Assembly (NCBI GenBank): GCA_021299995.1
Contig: JAJTIA010000002.1
Location: 1 to 44,348 of the forward strand
Length of the DNA: 44,348 nt
Direction of reading: 5' to 3'
Origin: Candidatus Jidaibacter sp.
GTDB lineage: Bacteria > Pseudomonadota > Alphaproteobacteria > Rickettsiales > Midichloriaceae
Shown here: piece by piece, positions 27,598 through 36,266 of the stretch
Layout: each line of letters opens with the position of its first letter
How positions within the stretch are numbered: the first letter of the stretch is position 1
The notes under the pieces: generated by a model
The model's input: the letters and a program-made list of their open reading frames with translations, nothing else
Told to the model about the DNA's origin: nothing
The model's database searches: none
Made by a program: the position numbers and the translations under genes

Positions 27598-28967
27598 TAT
27601 ATTCGCAGTACATATCGGGTAAGTATAGAACTATAAAGGACTACTCATCCATATTGCTGCTGCTTGTTTATTTTTTACCGTCATGGATAAGGTGGGATAG
27701 GGGTGATCATCTACCTTCCCAAGCTATTATGATGGATTTACCTAATCGCAAAGCGTATTTATTTTCGATAGAAATATGGCCAGAGGAAGCATACTATATA
27801 GCTGGCATCTTGATGATGGCAGCATTCGCCCTGTTTTTTGTTACATCTCTATTTGGCCGTATTTGGTGTGGTTACACCTGCCCTCATACTGTTTTTGTAG
27901 ATTTCTTTATCAAAGTAGAGCGCTTCTTTCAAGGAGATAGAAATGCAAGAATAAAGCTAGACTCTCAACGCATGACTAAAGCAAAATTCAAAAAGAAGTT
28001 TATGACTCATCTTGTATGGTTATTAATATCGTTTAGCTTCGCATTCGGTTGGGTTTGTTACTTTTATGACGCGTCAACTTTGGTGAAGGATATAGTATCA
28101 TTCAAAGTCACAGCTGGTGGCTTAACTTGGCTATTTGGTCTAACTTTTTCTACATATCTCTTTGCTGGATTTGCAAGAGAAAGGGTGTGCACATACATGT
28201 GTCCCTATGGTAGATTTCAGTCTGCTATGCTTGACAACAACTCATATGTGGTCACATACCAGAACTGGCGCGGTGAGCCTAGGGGAAAATTCAACCCAGA
28301 TAATAATAGCTCTTCGGGAGACTGTATAGACTGCAATAAGTGTGTAGTTGTTTGCCCAATGGGCATTGATATCAGGGATGGCTTACAGATGCAGTGCATA
28401 GGTTGTGGACTTTGTATCGATGCGTGTGATTCTGTAATGAGTTCGTTAAAAAAGCCGCTTGGCTTAATATCTTATGATAGCACAAATTCTAGTGAAGACC
28501 TAAAAGCTGGCAGAAAACATAAAAAAAGAATTATACAGCCAAAGACAATGATATTTGCTGCTGTATTTGCAACCGCTTTATCAGGTCTACTATACTCTCT
28601 GCTCACAAAAGATTTGCTAAAGATATCGATTTTACATGATAGATCTGCCCTTTTCACGTATCTTCCAGATGGCTTCATACGAAATAATTATCAAATCAAG
28701 CTTTATAACAAAACATCCAAAGAGAAGAGGTTGTCTATAAAAGTTGAAAATAACACTGATATGGAGATTAAGCTTCAAGGCATCTCTGAATATACTAAAG
28801 AACAATTTATTATCTTGCCTCCAGAAGAAGCTTTAGATATTCTATTATTTATAAAAGCAGATAAAAAAACAACAGCTTCAGATAATAGAATAATTTTAGA
28901 TGTTGTAGATACTGAAACAGGTGAAAAGTATAAAGTAACAACAGAGTTTTTGCGTACAAATTCATGA
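27594..28967 (+). CDS. ccoG: CcoG (FixG), cytochrome cbb3 oxidase assembly ferredoxin-like protein
   Basis: CcoG is an inner-membrane Fe-S protein implicated in copper reduction during assembly of cbb3-type oxidases. The 457 residues contain membrane segments near 20-35, 65-90, 135-155, 165-190 and 320-345, the [17 protein letters not shown] block and two 4Fe-4S cluster motifs ([12 protein letters not shown] and [12 protein letters not shown]). A periplasmic C-terminal Ig-like domain (about 350-457) follows. It overlaps dut and dsbB by 4 bp at each end. No ccoNOP structural genes are in the window, so the oxidase itself must be elsewhere if it is retained. Confidence 0.95.
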   Translation: MIYSQYISGKYRTIKDYSSILLLLVYFLPSWIRWDRGDHLPSQAIMMDLPNRKAYLFSIEIWPEEAYYIAGILMMAAFALFFVTSLFGRIWCGYTCPHTVFVDFFIKVERFFQGDRNARIKLDSQRMTKAKFKKKFMTHLVWLLISFSFAFGWVCYFYDASTLVKDIVSFKVTAGGLTWLFGLTFSTYLFAGFARERVCTYMCPYGRFQSAMLDNNSYVVTYQNWRGEPRGKFNPDNNSSSGDCIDCNKCVVVCPMGIDIRDGLQMQCIGCGLCIDACDSVMSSLKKPLGLISYDSTNSSEDLKAGRKHKKRIIQPKTMIFAAVFATALSGLLYSLLTKDLLKISILHDRSALFTYLPDGFIRNNYQIKLYNKTSKEKRLSIKVENNTDMEIKLQGISEYTKEQFIILPPEEALDILLFIKADKKTTASDNRIILDVVDTETGEKYKVTTEFLRTNS

Positions 28968-29488
28968 TTAATTATCATATTATAGTACTTAGACTAATAG
29001 CAGGACTCATAATGTTCGCGCTATTTATGGCCTACGCATTAGCAGAGCACTTTAACGTACATGGATGCATGCTGTGCCAATACCAACGATTCTTATATAT
29101 TGCTATTTTATTCTGCTCTGGCGTTGGTATGATGTTTATAATTTTAGCAGATGTTATGCTCGTCTTAATCTCTATAATGTTTTTATGCATATCTTTCATG
29201 TCTGGATATCAAATCATGCTTGAGAATGGCTTGATAGACCCTTTATTTAGATGTAGCTCTATAGATATGTCTACTATCGGAGACATTGCCTCATTTCAAG
29301 CAGCAATTCAAAATGCATCACACGATACAACATGCGGTAAACCACTATATGTGTTTTACTTTGTTTCCCTATCTGGCTTTAGTTTTATATTCTCAGTAGG
29401 AATGTTTATCTTTGTTACAGTTTTCACAATGACAGCTATATTTTTTAAGTATGACCAAAATAAATTCTCTAAAAAAATATCAACATAA
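28964..29488 (+). CDS. dsbB: DsbB-like disulfide bond formation protein
   Basis: DsbB re-oxidises DsbA and passes electrons to ubiquinone. The 174-residue protein has four membrane segments, the CMLCQYQR first Cys pair at the start of the first periplasmic loop, and the second pair in FRCSS and TTCGKP. It overlaps ccoG by 4 bp and coq7 by 38 bp. The neighbouring coq7 gene makes the quinone that DsbB uses, which fits the operon. Confidence 0.93.
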   Translation: MINYHIIVLRLIAGLIMFALFMAYALAEHFNVHGCMLCQYQRFLYIAILFCSGVGMMFIILADVMLVLISIMFLCISFMSGYQIMLENGLIDPLFRCSSIDMSTIGDIASFQAAIQNASHDTTCGKPLYVFYFVSLSGFSFIFSVGMFIFVTVFTMTAIFFKYDQNKFSKKIST

Positions 29489-29990
29489 TCAACTCATAGA
29501 AGAGTTGGTGAGAGTCGACCATGCGGGCGAATATGGAGCTAAACTTATATATCAAGGACAGCTTTCCGTATTAAAGAATCATAAAGATATCAAGGGTATG
29601 CTAGAGCAAGAGCTTACTCATCTTGAATATTTTGAGAAAGAAATAAAAAAGCGCAAGGTGAGACCAACTGTTCTTCAACCTTTATGGCATGTTGGTGGGT
29701 TCGCAATGGGTGCTATCACAGCTTTAATGGGTGAGAAAGCTGCTATGGCCTGCACTGTTGCCGTTGAAGAAGTAATAGATGCGCATTATCAAGAGCAGCT
29801 AAAAGAGCTAAATAAAATCAGTGGGGAAGATGAACTTAAGTCATCTATAAATAAATTCAGAGAAGAGGAGGTTGATCACATGAATCATGGATTAGATGCC
29901 GGAGCTCAAGATGCATTAGGATATCCAGCTCTTAAATTTGCTGTTTCTACCATAACCAAAGTGGCTATAGCTCTCTCTAAGAAATTTTAA
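29451..29990 (+). CDS. coq7: Coq7-family 5-demethoxyubiquinol hydroxylase
   Basis: Coq7 is a di-iron monooxygenase adding the C6 hydroxyl in ubiquinone synthesis. The 179-residue protein has the ferritin-like carboxylate/His ligand motifs: LVRVDHAGEYGA (E27), EQELTHLEYFE (E54, H57), VEEVIDAHYQEQ and FREEEVDHMNHG (E140, H143). The membrane-association region GGFAMGAITALMG is retained. The start ATG 29451 lies inside dsbB, an unusually long 38-bp overlap. Many Rickettsiales keep this enzyme next to dsbB. Confidence 0.96.
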   Translation: MTKINSLKKYQHNQLIEELVRVDHAGEYGAKLIYQGQLSVLKNHKDIKGMLEQELTHLEYFEKEIKKRKVRPTVLQPLWHVGGFAMGAITALMGEKAAMACTVAVEEVIDAHYQEQLKELNKISGEDELKSSINKFREEEVDHMNHGLDAGAQDALGYPALKFAVSTITKVAIALSKKF

Positions 29991-30035
29991 ATTAGGTGTT
30001 GTATACAGGATAAAGAAAGTTTTCAACCCATTTGG

Positions 30036-30851
30036 ATGCAAGAAACTCTAGATAACGAGATAGAAAAAATTGCTCAAAATGATGAGAAACAGAAAGATAT
30101 TTTTATTACACGTTGGGAGTATGTATCTCCTGCTAGCGCACAAAAACTATTACAATCTTTAACTACAAATACATTTTGCACGCATGTATCTCTTGAATGG
30201 GTATCACATCTTCCTTATGATATTCTATCTAAAGCAATTATATCGAATACAGTTATAACAACCCTAATTTTGCGAGATATAGAGCTTGGAGACAATGGTC
30301 TTAAGGCAATAACGAAAGCATTGCACTATAACAATACAATAAAGTATTTAACACTTTCAAACATAGGAGCAACTAACCATAAGTTTTTTGCAAAGATTAT
30401 GGGTTTCAATGCAGTAGAAGAATTTATCATAAGCTTCAACTATATATCAAGCAGTTCTATGCTTCTAATTTCTGAGGCACTTCAATCTAATACTTCCATA
30501 ACTAACCTAAATATGTATTGCAACTCTATTGGTGTGAAAGGAGCTGCATCTCTTGGTGTAGCTTTAAGCAGAAATAATAGTTTAAAAATTCTTAATATAA
30601 GTTGTAATCAAATAAAAAATTGCCCTCAACCACTTCTTACAGCATTAAGCACTTGCTTTCTTCGTACCTTTGATTTTAGTGGGAATCTCTCGAACAATGT
30701 AGATGTTGAGAAATTGGATGATAGCATATTAGCAAACCCTAGCATCAAAGAAGCTACATATGATACAGTTGATATCAAAACATCTGAAAGGCTTCAAGCA
30801 TGTCTGTCATATAGGCAAACAAATGATAAAAGCTCCAATATTAGCATTTAG
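30036..30851 (+). CDS. Leucine-rich-repeat (RNI/NLRC type) protein, candidate effector
   Basis: The 271-residue product has no signal peptide or membrane segment. From about residue 60 on it contains at least four ribonuclease-inhibitor-type LRRs of about 28 residues, for example TTLILRDIELGDNGLKAITK, TNLNMYCNSIGVKGAASLG and LKILNISCNQI. This repeat class is eukaryote-like and is found in secreted effectors of intracellular bacteria. The short N-terminal 30 residues and the C-terminal 40 residues are unstructured and could hold a secretion signal. No enzymatic domain is visible. It stands alone between coq7 and the permease. Effector status is inference. Confidence 0.8.
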   Translation: MQETLDNEIEKIAQNDEKQKDIFITRWEYVSPASAQKLLQSLTTNTFCTHVSLEWVSHLPYDILSKAIISNTVITTLILRDIELGDNGLKAITKALHYNNTIKYLTLSNIGATNHKFFAKIMGFNAVEEFIISFNYISSSSMLLISEALQSNTSITNLNMYCNSIGVKGAASLGVALSRNNSLKILNISCNQIKNCPQPLLTALSTCFLRTFDFSGNLSNNVDVEKLDDSILANPSIKEATYDTVDIKTSERLQACLSYRQTNDKSSNISI

Positions 30852-30936
30852 ACCTATTTTCTAAAATGGCATTGCATAGCCTAATAATGCCTGATGTGAT
30901 ATTTTAGAGAGCTAAATTCAATTATAAAGTCGTGCT

Positions 30937-30959
30937 ATTTTTATAGTGGTTTGGCTATA
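30937..30959 (-). repeat. Copy of the dispersed short motif
   Basis: On the minus strand this reads TATAGCCAAACCACTATAAA, close to the TATAGCAAAGTC.GTATAAAA motif that forms the terminal inverted repeats of the element at 42189-42488. It lies in the 212-bp gap after the LRR gene, which holds nothing else I can identify. Confidence 0.5.
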
Positions 30960-31063
30960 TTATAGAGTTCATAGATTTTTCACCGTCTATTACAGACATA
31001 AGATATTGAGTTCACATAAATCATTAAAAAGATTGATCAGGTCAATAAAAAATATAAAACTTA

Positions 31064-32359
31064 TTACTGATTTTCCCTAGATCTTTTAAACAATATAAAC
31101 GCTCTAATCGGCAATCCGCACAAAGCCAACAAAAGAGAGTAAAATATCATCTTAGGTTGTGTGGCAAAAAATGCCCAAGATAAGAATCCAAAGGCTAACG
31201 CACCTATTATATATCGATACACTCTCAAATGTTTGTCTCCACGTATCAGCTTAAAGAATGCAAGTACGCAAGCCATATATACAAACAGCACGAACGTTAC
31301 TGTAACATCGATTATAAGGTTAAATTGCTCCATCAAGCCTTCATTAATCGAAAGCACAATAAATGGCACAGTAAGCACTGTAGACACTATAATCGCATAA
31401 GCAGGTGTTCCCATAGAGTTTGTTTTGCTAAAGATTTTTGGGAATAACCCATCATCAGCAGCAGCCTGTGCGATTCTGCCAACTATTATTGTCCATCCGT
31501 TAAGAGATCCAACGCAAGTAATGATAGCAGCTATTGCGGTCACACTACCCCAACCCCCGCCAAAAACAAAGTTTGCTGCATCTGCATATGGAGCATGTGA
31601 TGCCATAAGTGTGTCACTTGGCACAACACCAAATATCACTATTGTTCCCAATATATAAACAAGAGCTGCTATAATTGTACCTGCGATTGTAGCAATTGGT
31701 ATATTCCTTCGCGGATTAATCACTTGAGACCCAGGAACAGTAGCTGTTTCTACACCTACGAATGCCCACAAAGTTATGAATGCAACAGAATTTAATGCAA
31801 CACCTGTTGATGAGTTACTAATGTTGAATTCTGGGAAGTTATCAAAGCTTATAAAAGGCAAACACACGATCGGTATTATAAGCAAAGGTAATACTTTTAC
31901 AGTAGTTATAATAAGCTCGCCTTTACCTGTTGTTTTAAGACCGAATAAGTTAAATGCTGCAACAATAAACAAGACACTTATCTCTAAAAACAACATTACA
32001 GATTTATCAAGATCACCAGTAATCACAGTTAGATAACTCGCTGCACTTGCAATTAACGCTGAGTTACTAATCCAAGAAAGGGTCCAATATCCCCAAGCAA
32101 TCATAAACCCCAGCTCTTTACCAAAAGCTTGGGACACAAACGCATACGGACCACCATTTTTTGGTATCTTATGGCTTAGCTCCGCAAATATAAGTGCTAG
32201 CACTATCGCGCCCAATGTTGTTAATATCCACCCCAATAAGCTGATAGATCCGAATTTTGCAAGCGCAACAGGCAATAGAAATACGCCAGATCCTACTAAA
32301 TTTCCTGTTACCAGGCTAGTTAATGGGATAAGACCCAGTTTTTGGGATGTTTGAGTCAT
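31064..32359 (-). CDS. APC-family amino-acid permease (antiporter-like)
   Basis: This 431-residue integral membrane protein has about 12 hydrophobic helices. The first helix carries the unwound substrate motif VTGNLVGSGVFLLP, typical of APC antiporters (arginine/agmatine and ornithine type, AdiC/AaxC-like). The PKNGGPYAFVSQAFGKELGF block and VGVETATVPGSQVINPRRNIP in helix 6 region are also characteristic. Substrate cannot be fixed from sequence; an arginine or related amino acid is plausible given the nonfunctional-looking argH nearby (inference). It is transcribed alone, divergently from lptA. Confidence 0.9.
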   Translation of the reverse strand: MTQTSQKLGLIPLTSLVTGNLVGSGVFLLPVALAKFGSISLLGWILTTLGAIVLALIFAELSHKIPKNGGPYAFVSQAFGKELGFMIAWGYWTLSWISNSALIASAASYLTVITGDLDKSVMLFLEISVLFIVAAFNLFGLKTTGKGELIITTVKVLPLLIIPIVCLPFISFDNFPEFNISNSSTGVALNSVAFITLWAFVGVETATVPGSQVINPRRNIPIATIAGTIIAALVYILGTIVIFGVVPSDTLMASHAPYADAANFVFGGGWGSVTAIAAIITCVGSLNGWTIIVGRIAQAAADDGLFPKIFSKTNSMGTPAYAIIVSTVLTVPFIVLSINEGLMEQFNLIIDVTVTFVLFVYMACVLAFFKLIRGDKHLRVYRYIIGALAFGFLSWAFFATQPKMIFYSLLLALCGLPIRAFILFKRSRENQ

Positions 32360-32547
32360 ATACTTAATTGTAGATAATAATGTTACTGTTTTTAATTGAA
32401 GAGAAGAAGTAAGTGATAGCGCTGTTAGATGCGCTTTCGTTTGGATCCAAGCAATGTGAAATTAGTATATAACATAAATAGTTTAATTGCTTTTTCTAAG
32501 AAAATGCTAGAAACTATACAGTCTCTGAGACATTAGCGGGATTATAC

Positions 32548-33111
32548 ATGAAAGGGGGCAGTATTACAAGATATTTTTTGACAATCATGATGTTTACATT
32601 AGCTGCTATGGCTCATGCAAACCCAGATCCTATAAAGGTTTCTAAGTCTAATTCACCTATAGAGATTTTATCAGATGAGGTGCGCTATCTCAATAATGAG
32701 TCCAAAGCTGTATTCACCGGAAAAGTCGAGGCTTCGCAAGAAGATTCCAAGATGTGGTGCGATCAGATGACTGTGTATTTCAATAAGTCTGATGATAAAG
32801 CTGACAAAAAAGATCTGGATAACAACAAAATAGAAAAAATACTATTGGATGGAAACGTAAGGCTAGAAAGCAAGGAAGACAAAGCATCATCTGACCATGG
32901 AGAATACAAGGTTAAAGACGATATCTTCATCCTAATCGATAACGTAGTTCTAATACAAAATAAGAACACAATGTATGGGGATGAGTTAGTTTATCGTAGA
33001 AAAACCGGTGAAAGCTTGCTAAAGTCAAAAGCGCAAGGCAACAAAAAAAGGGTGAAAGCGTTAATTATACCTGAATCTAATCAAGAAAATGGACATATTA
33101 AAAACAAATAA
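32548..33111 (+). CDS. lptA: LptA, periplasmic LPS transport protein
   Basis: LptA forms the periplasmic bridge carrying LPS from LptBFGC to LptDE. The 187-residue product has a signal peptide (KGGSITRYFLTIMMF, ending AMAHA) and an OstA domain with SPIEILSDEVRYLNNES, AVFTGKVEASQ and MWCDQMTVYF. It overlaps lptB by 23 bp, a gene order common in proteobacteria. With LptB and the LptM-like lipoprotein it suggests that this organism still makes LPS. Confidence 0.93.
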   Translation: MKGGSITRYFLTIMMFTLAAMAHANPDPIKVSKSNSPIEILSDEVRYLNNESKAVFTGKVEASQEDSKMWCDQMTVYFNKSDDKADKKDLDNNKIEKILLDGNVRLESKEDKASSDHGEYKVKDDIFILIDNVVLIQNKNTMYGDELVYRRKTGESLLKSKAQGNKKRVKALIIPESNQENGHIKNK

Positions 33112-33808
33112 TTTAGGTAAGTCATTTAATAAAAGACGTGTTGTAAAAGACGTGTCTCTTGAAGTTCACTCATCTCAAATCGTAGGAATTTTAGGCCCTA
33201 ATGGAGCTGGAAAAACCACCACATTCTATATGATCACAGGCCTGATATACCCAGATTATGGGACTATTCACATCAACGATCATGATGTTACAAAATTGCC
33301 AATTTACCAAAGATCTAGAATAGGTATAGGCTATTTGCCACAAGAATCATCTATATTCCGTGGCCTAAACGTTGAAGAAAACATAATGGCCGTTTTAGAG
33401 ATTGTAGAAAAAGACTCAGAGATACGCCAACATAAGCTAGATCAGCTGCTATCAGAATTTGCCATCACGCACTTAAGGCATTCTCCTTCTGTTGCACTTT
33501 CCGGTGGTGAGAGAAGGCGTGTGGAGCTTGCAAGAGCAATCGCCACAGATCCAAAATTCTTGCTTTTAGACGAACCCTTAGCAGGTATTGACCCTATAGC
33601 AGTAGGAGAAATTAAGGAGCTTATATTGCAGCTAAAAAATCGTGGCATAGGAATTATAATTACCGATCACAATGTACGAGAAGCACTTTCCATAATCGAT
33701 TATGCATATATAGTACACGATGGATCTATCTTCATGTCTGGGAAGCCAGATGACATAGTAAACAACAAGAAGGTTAAGCAGATATACCTTGGAGAGAATT
33801 TTTCATGA
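33089..33808 (+). CDS. lptB: LptB, LPS export ABC transporter ATPase
   Basis: LptB powers LPS extraction from the inner membrane with LptF and LptG. The 239-residue ABC protein has Walker A GPNGAGKTT at 36-44, the Q-loop in YLPQESSIFRGL, signature LSGGERRRVELARA at 137-150, Walker B FLLLDEPLAGIDP and the H-loop ITDHN. The ERRR after the signature is characteristic of LptB. It starts inside lptA and overlaps holC by 4 bp, so all three are probably coupled. Confidence 0.98.
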   Translation: MDILKTNNLGKSFNKRRVVKDVSLEVHSSQIVGILGPNGAGKTTTFYMITGLIYPDYGTIHINDHDVTKLPIYQRSRIGIGYLPQESSIFRGLNVEENIMAVLEIVEKDSEIRQHKLDQLLSEFAITHLRHSPSVALSGGERRRVELARAIATDPKFLLLDEPLAGIDPIAVGEIKELILQLKNRGIGIIITDHNVREALSIIDYAYIVHDGSIFMSGKPDDIVNNKKVKQIYLGENFS

Positions 33809-34257
33809 ACTGTAAAGATTTTATATCATACAAACTTGCAGGCACAGATAGGCTAAAAAGCATGTGCAAACTTATCGACACTATATATAAAAAAGGAAAT
33901 AACATTACTGTAATATGCCCAGACGAAACTTCTATGGCCCAATTTGACGATATGCTTTGGAAGTACGAACAGCTTTCCTTTGTGCCTCATTTATGCTCAA
34001 ACGAAGAAAATGCCTCTATTACACCGGTTGTTTTATCTACTGAAACTTGCAATATTAATCGATCTTCAGTTGCAATTTTATATGACGTTTCGCCAGACTT
34101 AGAGTCACTTGAATTCGAGAAATTAATTTACATGTACGAAGCAAAGCATGAAGAACAGACATCTAAATTCAATTTAATTGTTGAAAAGCTGAAAAGCTCT
34201 AATATAAATGTTAGTCAATATGCCCAGAGCGGAACCGGCTCTTGGGAAAAAATATAA
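33805..34257 (+). CDS. holC: HolC-like DNA polymerase III chi subunit
   Basis: The 150-residue product aligns with the chi subunit of the clamp loader, which contacts single-stranded-DNA-binding protein. Supporting blocks are CKLIDTIYKKGNNITVICPDE, the MLWKYEQLSFVPH motif (family consensus LWTF...FIPH), and VVLSTE near the middle, then a C-terminal YMYEAKHEEQTSKFNLIVEK. The end WEKI is typical of shortened alphaproteobacterial versions. Overlap with lptB by 4 bp. No HolD (psi) is expected in this group. Confidence 0.88.
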   Translation: MNCKDFISYKLAGTDRLKSMCKLIDTIYKKGNNITVICPDETSMAQFDDMLWKYEQLSFVPHLCSNEENASITPVVLSTETCNINRSSVAILYDVSPDLESLEFEKLIYMYEAKHEEQTSKFNLIVEKLKSSNINVSQYAQSGTGSWEKI

Positions 34258-34275
34258 TTTTTAAGCGGAGAATAT

Positions 34276-36132
34276 ATGCTCTCTTTTATGAGAAAACACT
34301 CTAAAGGGTTTTTTACAAAATTACTTATGATCTTATTAGCCCTAACATTTGTTTTATGGGGTGTAGGAGACATAATAAGGGGCTCCAACAATACGAATGT
34401 TTTGGAAGTTGGAGATCAAAAATTCTCTGCGAACGAGATTGTGCCTATCTTCCGCAATCAAATCGCGATGATGGAAGCGAGATTACAGTATAAATTCAAA
34501 CCAGAAGAGCTAAAAGATCCACAACTTATAAGCATAATTACTAACCAAATAGTTAATAAAATACTTTTGGAAAAAGCTGCTCGCGACATGAAATTGTTTA
34601 TAAGCGATGAAATGGTGAAGTACGAAATCGCAGCCACTCCTCTTTTTATGAGCAATGGAAAATTCAATAAAGATTTATTCGATAGATTTTTGCGTGAAAA
34701 CAACAAGACAGAGGCATCCTTAATACAATCCTTGAAAGAAGAAATGCCTATTAGAAACCTAGCAACTGTATACTCTGTCTTAAGATTTGACCCATCTGTT
34801 GTAAAGCAAGCACTATATAATGCGCGCAGTCAAATAAGATCTGTAGAACTCATTACTGTATCACCTGATGTTATAAAAATGTCATCTGCGCCTTCTAAAG
34901 AAGAGCTGATGTCTATATATAAAGCAAATGATGATATATTCTCCATACCTGAGACACGTGATATATCTTATGTTTCTTTCGATTCATCAATTGTTTCTTC
35001 AACTGCTTCAATAACAGACGAGCAAATTAAGGCTGAATATGATGCTAAGAAAAAATTCTTCTCTGAGCCTGAAAAACGCAAAGTATCTCAAATGTTGTTC
35101 AAAACAAAATCTGATGCTGAAGACGCTTTAGCAAAACTAAAATCAGGTCACGCGTTTTCAGATGTAGCCAAAGAAGTTCTGCCTGCTCAAACAAATTTAT
35201 CTATGGGAGATGTGTCTAGGGGCTCATTCAGTGAAGAGATAGAATCTGTAATATTCGCAACAAATACTCAAGGATACACAAACGTTATACAATCTCCTAT
35301 GGGATATCACATATTCTATATAGAAAGCGTCACACCTGAGAGGACTCCATCATTTGAAGAGCTTAAATCTAAGATTGCACAAGAGCTTAAAATGGAAGCA
35401 ACTTACAGCAGATTAAATGGCGTTATACAAGATATAGAGCAGATCTCGAATTCTGGTGCCTCTCTAGATCAAATAGCTCAAAAGTACAATTTAAAAATTT
35501 CTAAAGAATCCGGTATTTCGAAAAACGGCGATACTAAAAAGCTTTTTGAATCGAATATTGCATTCGCTACAAACGAGGGCAGTCTATCTGGTGTAACTCC
35601 ATATCCACTTTCTGCTGAGAGATTTATTGTTTTAGCTGTAGATAAAGTTTATCCAAAAGCATCTAAGCCTTATGAGTCTGTTGAGAAAGATGTGACAGCT
35701 ATATGGCACGCTTCTGAGAAAGCTAGACTCCTTAAAGATTACTCTGTTTCTTTATATAAAGATTTGATAGATGGAAAATTAAAATTTGAGGATGCTGCAA
35801 AAAGATCAGGAATTTCTTCTAAGAAAGTCTCGTTAAAACAAGCATCAACGGGCCCTGATTTATCAGAAGATCTAGTTACAAATGTGTTTAGCTCTAAAAA
35901 AATGTCTATTACAGAGCCAACAGAGTTATCTAATGGTAACTTCTCTATAGCAATGGTTATAGATATTCAGGATGCTGATCCTACTAAGTTCGCAGAGACC
36001 AACAATCAACTTTCTATAGAGTTAATCAATGATGTGTCCAATGAAGTATATGTGGAGATGTTAAATAGCCTCAGAAAAAAATATCCAGTTTCAATAGATC
36101 AAAAATTCTTTGAAAGCGGCAATTATTTTTAG
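34276..36132 (+). CDS. PpiD/SurA-type membrane-anchored periplasmic peptidyl-prolyl isomerase
   Basis: This 618-residue chaperone has one N-terminal membrane anchor (LLMILLALTFVLWGVGDII, about 17-35), followed by a SurA_N-like helical region (about 45-190) with many basic and acidic residues. A parvulin-type rotamase domain (about 240-360) contains KVSQMLFKT, GDVSRGSFSEEIESVIF and SPMGYHIFYIESV. A second chaperone lobe follows. It assists outer-membrane or secreted protein folding. It lies between holC and rho. The catalytic parvulin histidines are not all obvious, so isomerase activity is less certain than the chaperone role. Confidence 0.93.
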   Translation: MLSFMRKHSKGFFTKLLMILLALTFVLWGVGDIIRGSNNTNVLEVGDQKFSANEIVPIFRNQIAMMEARLQYKFKPEELKDPQLISIITNQIVNKILLEKAARDMKLFISDEMVKYEIAATPLFMSNGKFNKDLFDRFLRENNKTEASLIQSLKEEMPIRNLATVYSVLRFDPSVVKQALYNARSQIRSVELITVSPDVIKMSSAPSKEELMSIYKANDDIFSIPETRDISYVSFDSSIVSSTASITDEQIKAEYDAKKKFFSEPEKRKVSQMLFKTKSDAEDALAKLKSGHAFSDVAKEVLPAQTNLSMGDVSRGSFSEEIESVIFATNTQGYTNVIQSPMGYHIFYIESVTPERTPSFEELKSKIAQELKMEATYSRLNGVIQDIEQISNSGASLDQIAQKYNLKISKESGISKNGDTKKLFESNIAFATNEGSLSGVTPYPLSAERFIVLAVDKVYPKASKPYESVEKDVTAIWHASEKARLLKDYSVSLYKDLIDGKLKFEDAAKRSGISSKKVSLKQASTGPDLSEDLVTNVFSSKKMSITEPTELSNGNFSIAMVIDIQDADPTKFAETNNQLSIELINDVSNEVYVEMLNSLRKKYPVSIDQKFFESGNYF

Positions 36133-36142
36133 TTGATTGTAG

Positions 36143-36172
36143 TTGACTTGGCATATTCTATGAGTTTATAAT
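36143..36172 (+). promoter_or_regulatory. Sigma-70 promoter of rho
   Basis: TTGACT at 36143-36148 and TATAAT at 36167-36172 are separated by 18 bases. Both hexamers are near or at consensus. Transcription would start near 36179, about 88 bases before the rho ATG. It begins 10 bp after the ppiD-like stop codon. Confidence 0.65.
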
Positions 36173-36177
36173 ATAAC

Positions 36178-36199
36178 AGAAGCACGCTCGTGCTCTTCT
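36178..36199 (+). promoter_or_regulatory. Stem-loop at the predicted 5' end of the rho mRNA
   Basis: AGAAGCACG and CGTGCTCTTCT are complementary except for one bulged C, with a two-base spacer (effectively a tight loop closing the AGCACG/CGTGCT stem). The arms begin at the predicted transcription start. No U-tract follows, so it is not an obvious intrinsic terminator of the upstream operon; a 5'-protecting or regulatory leader hairpin is the alternative. Confidence 0.5.
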
Positions 36200-36266
36200 A
36201 TTCTTAGGGAAATCCTCGTATCTTTGAAAATCATAAATAAAAAAATAACAACTTATAAAGGATCTT

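Noticed and set aside
29451-29488. Frameshift or misassembly at the 38-bp dsbB-coq7 overlap
   Set aside because: Both products keep complete, family-like termini (DsbB ends in a basic tail, Coq7 starts just before its first helix), so a genuine gene overlap is more likely.
32400-32547. Sigma-70 promoter for lptA near TATACA (about 32515)
   Set aside because: No -35 hexamer lies at acceptable spacing; several AT-rich alternatives are equally poor.
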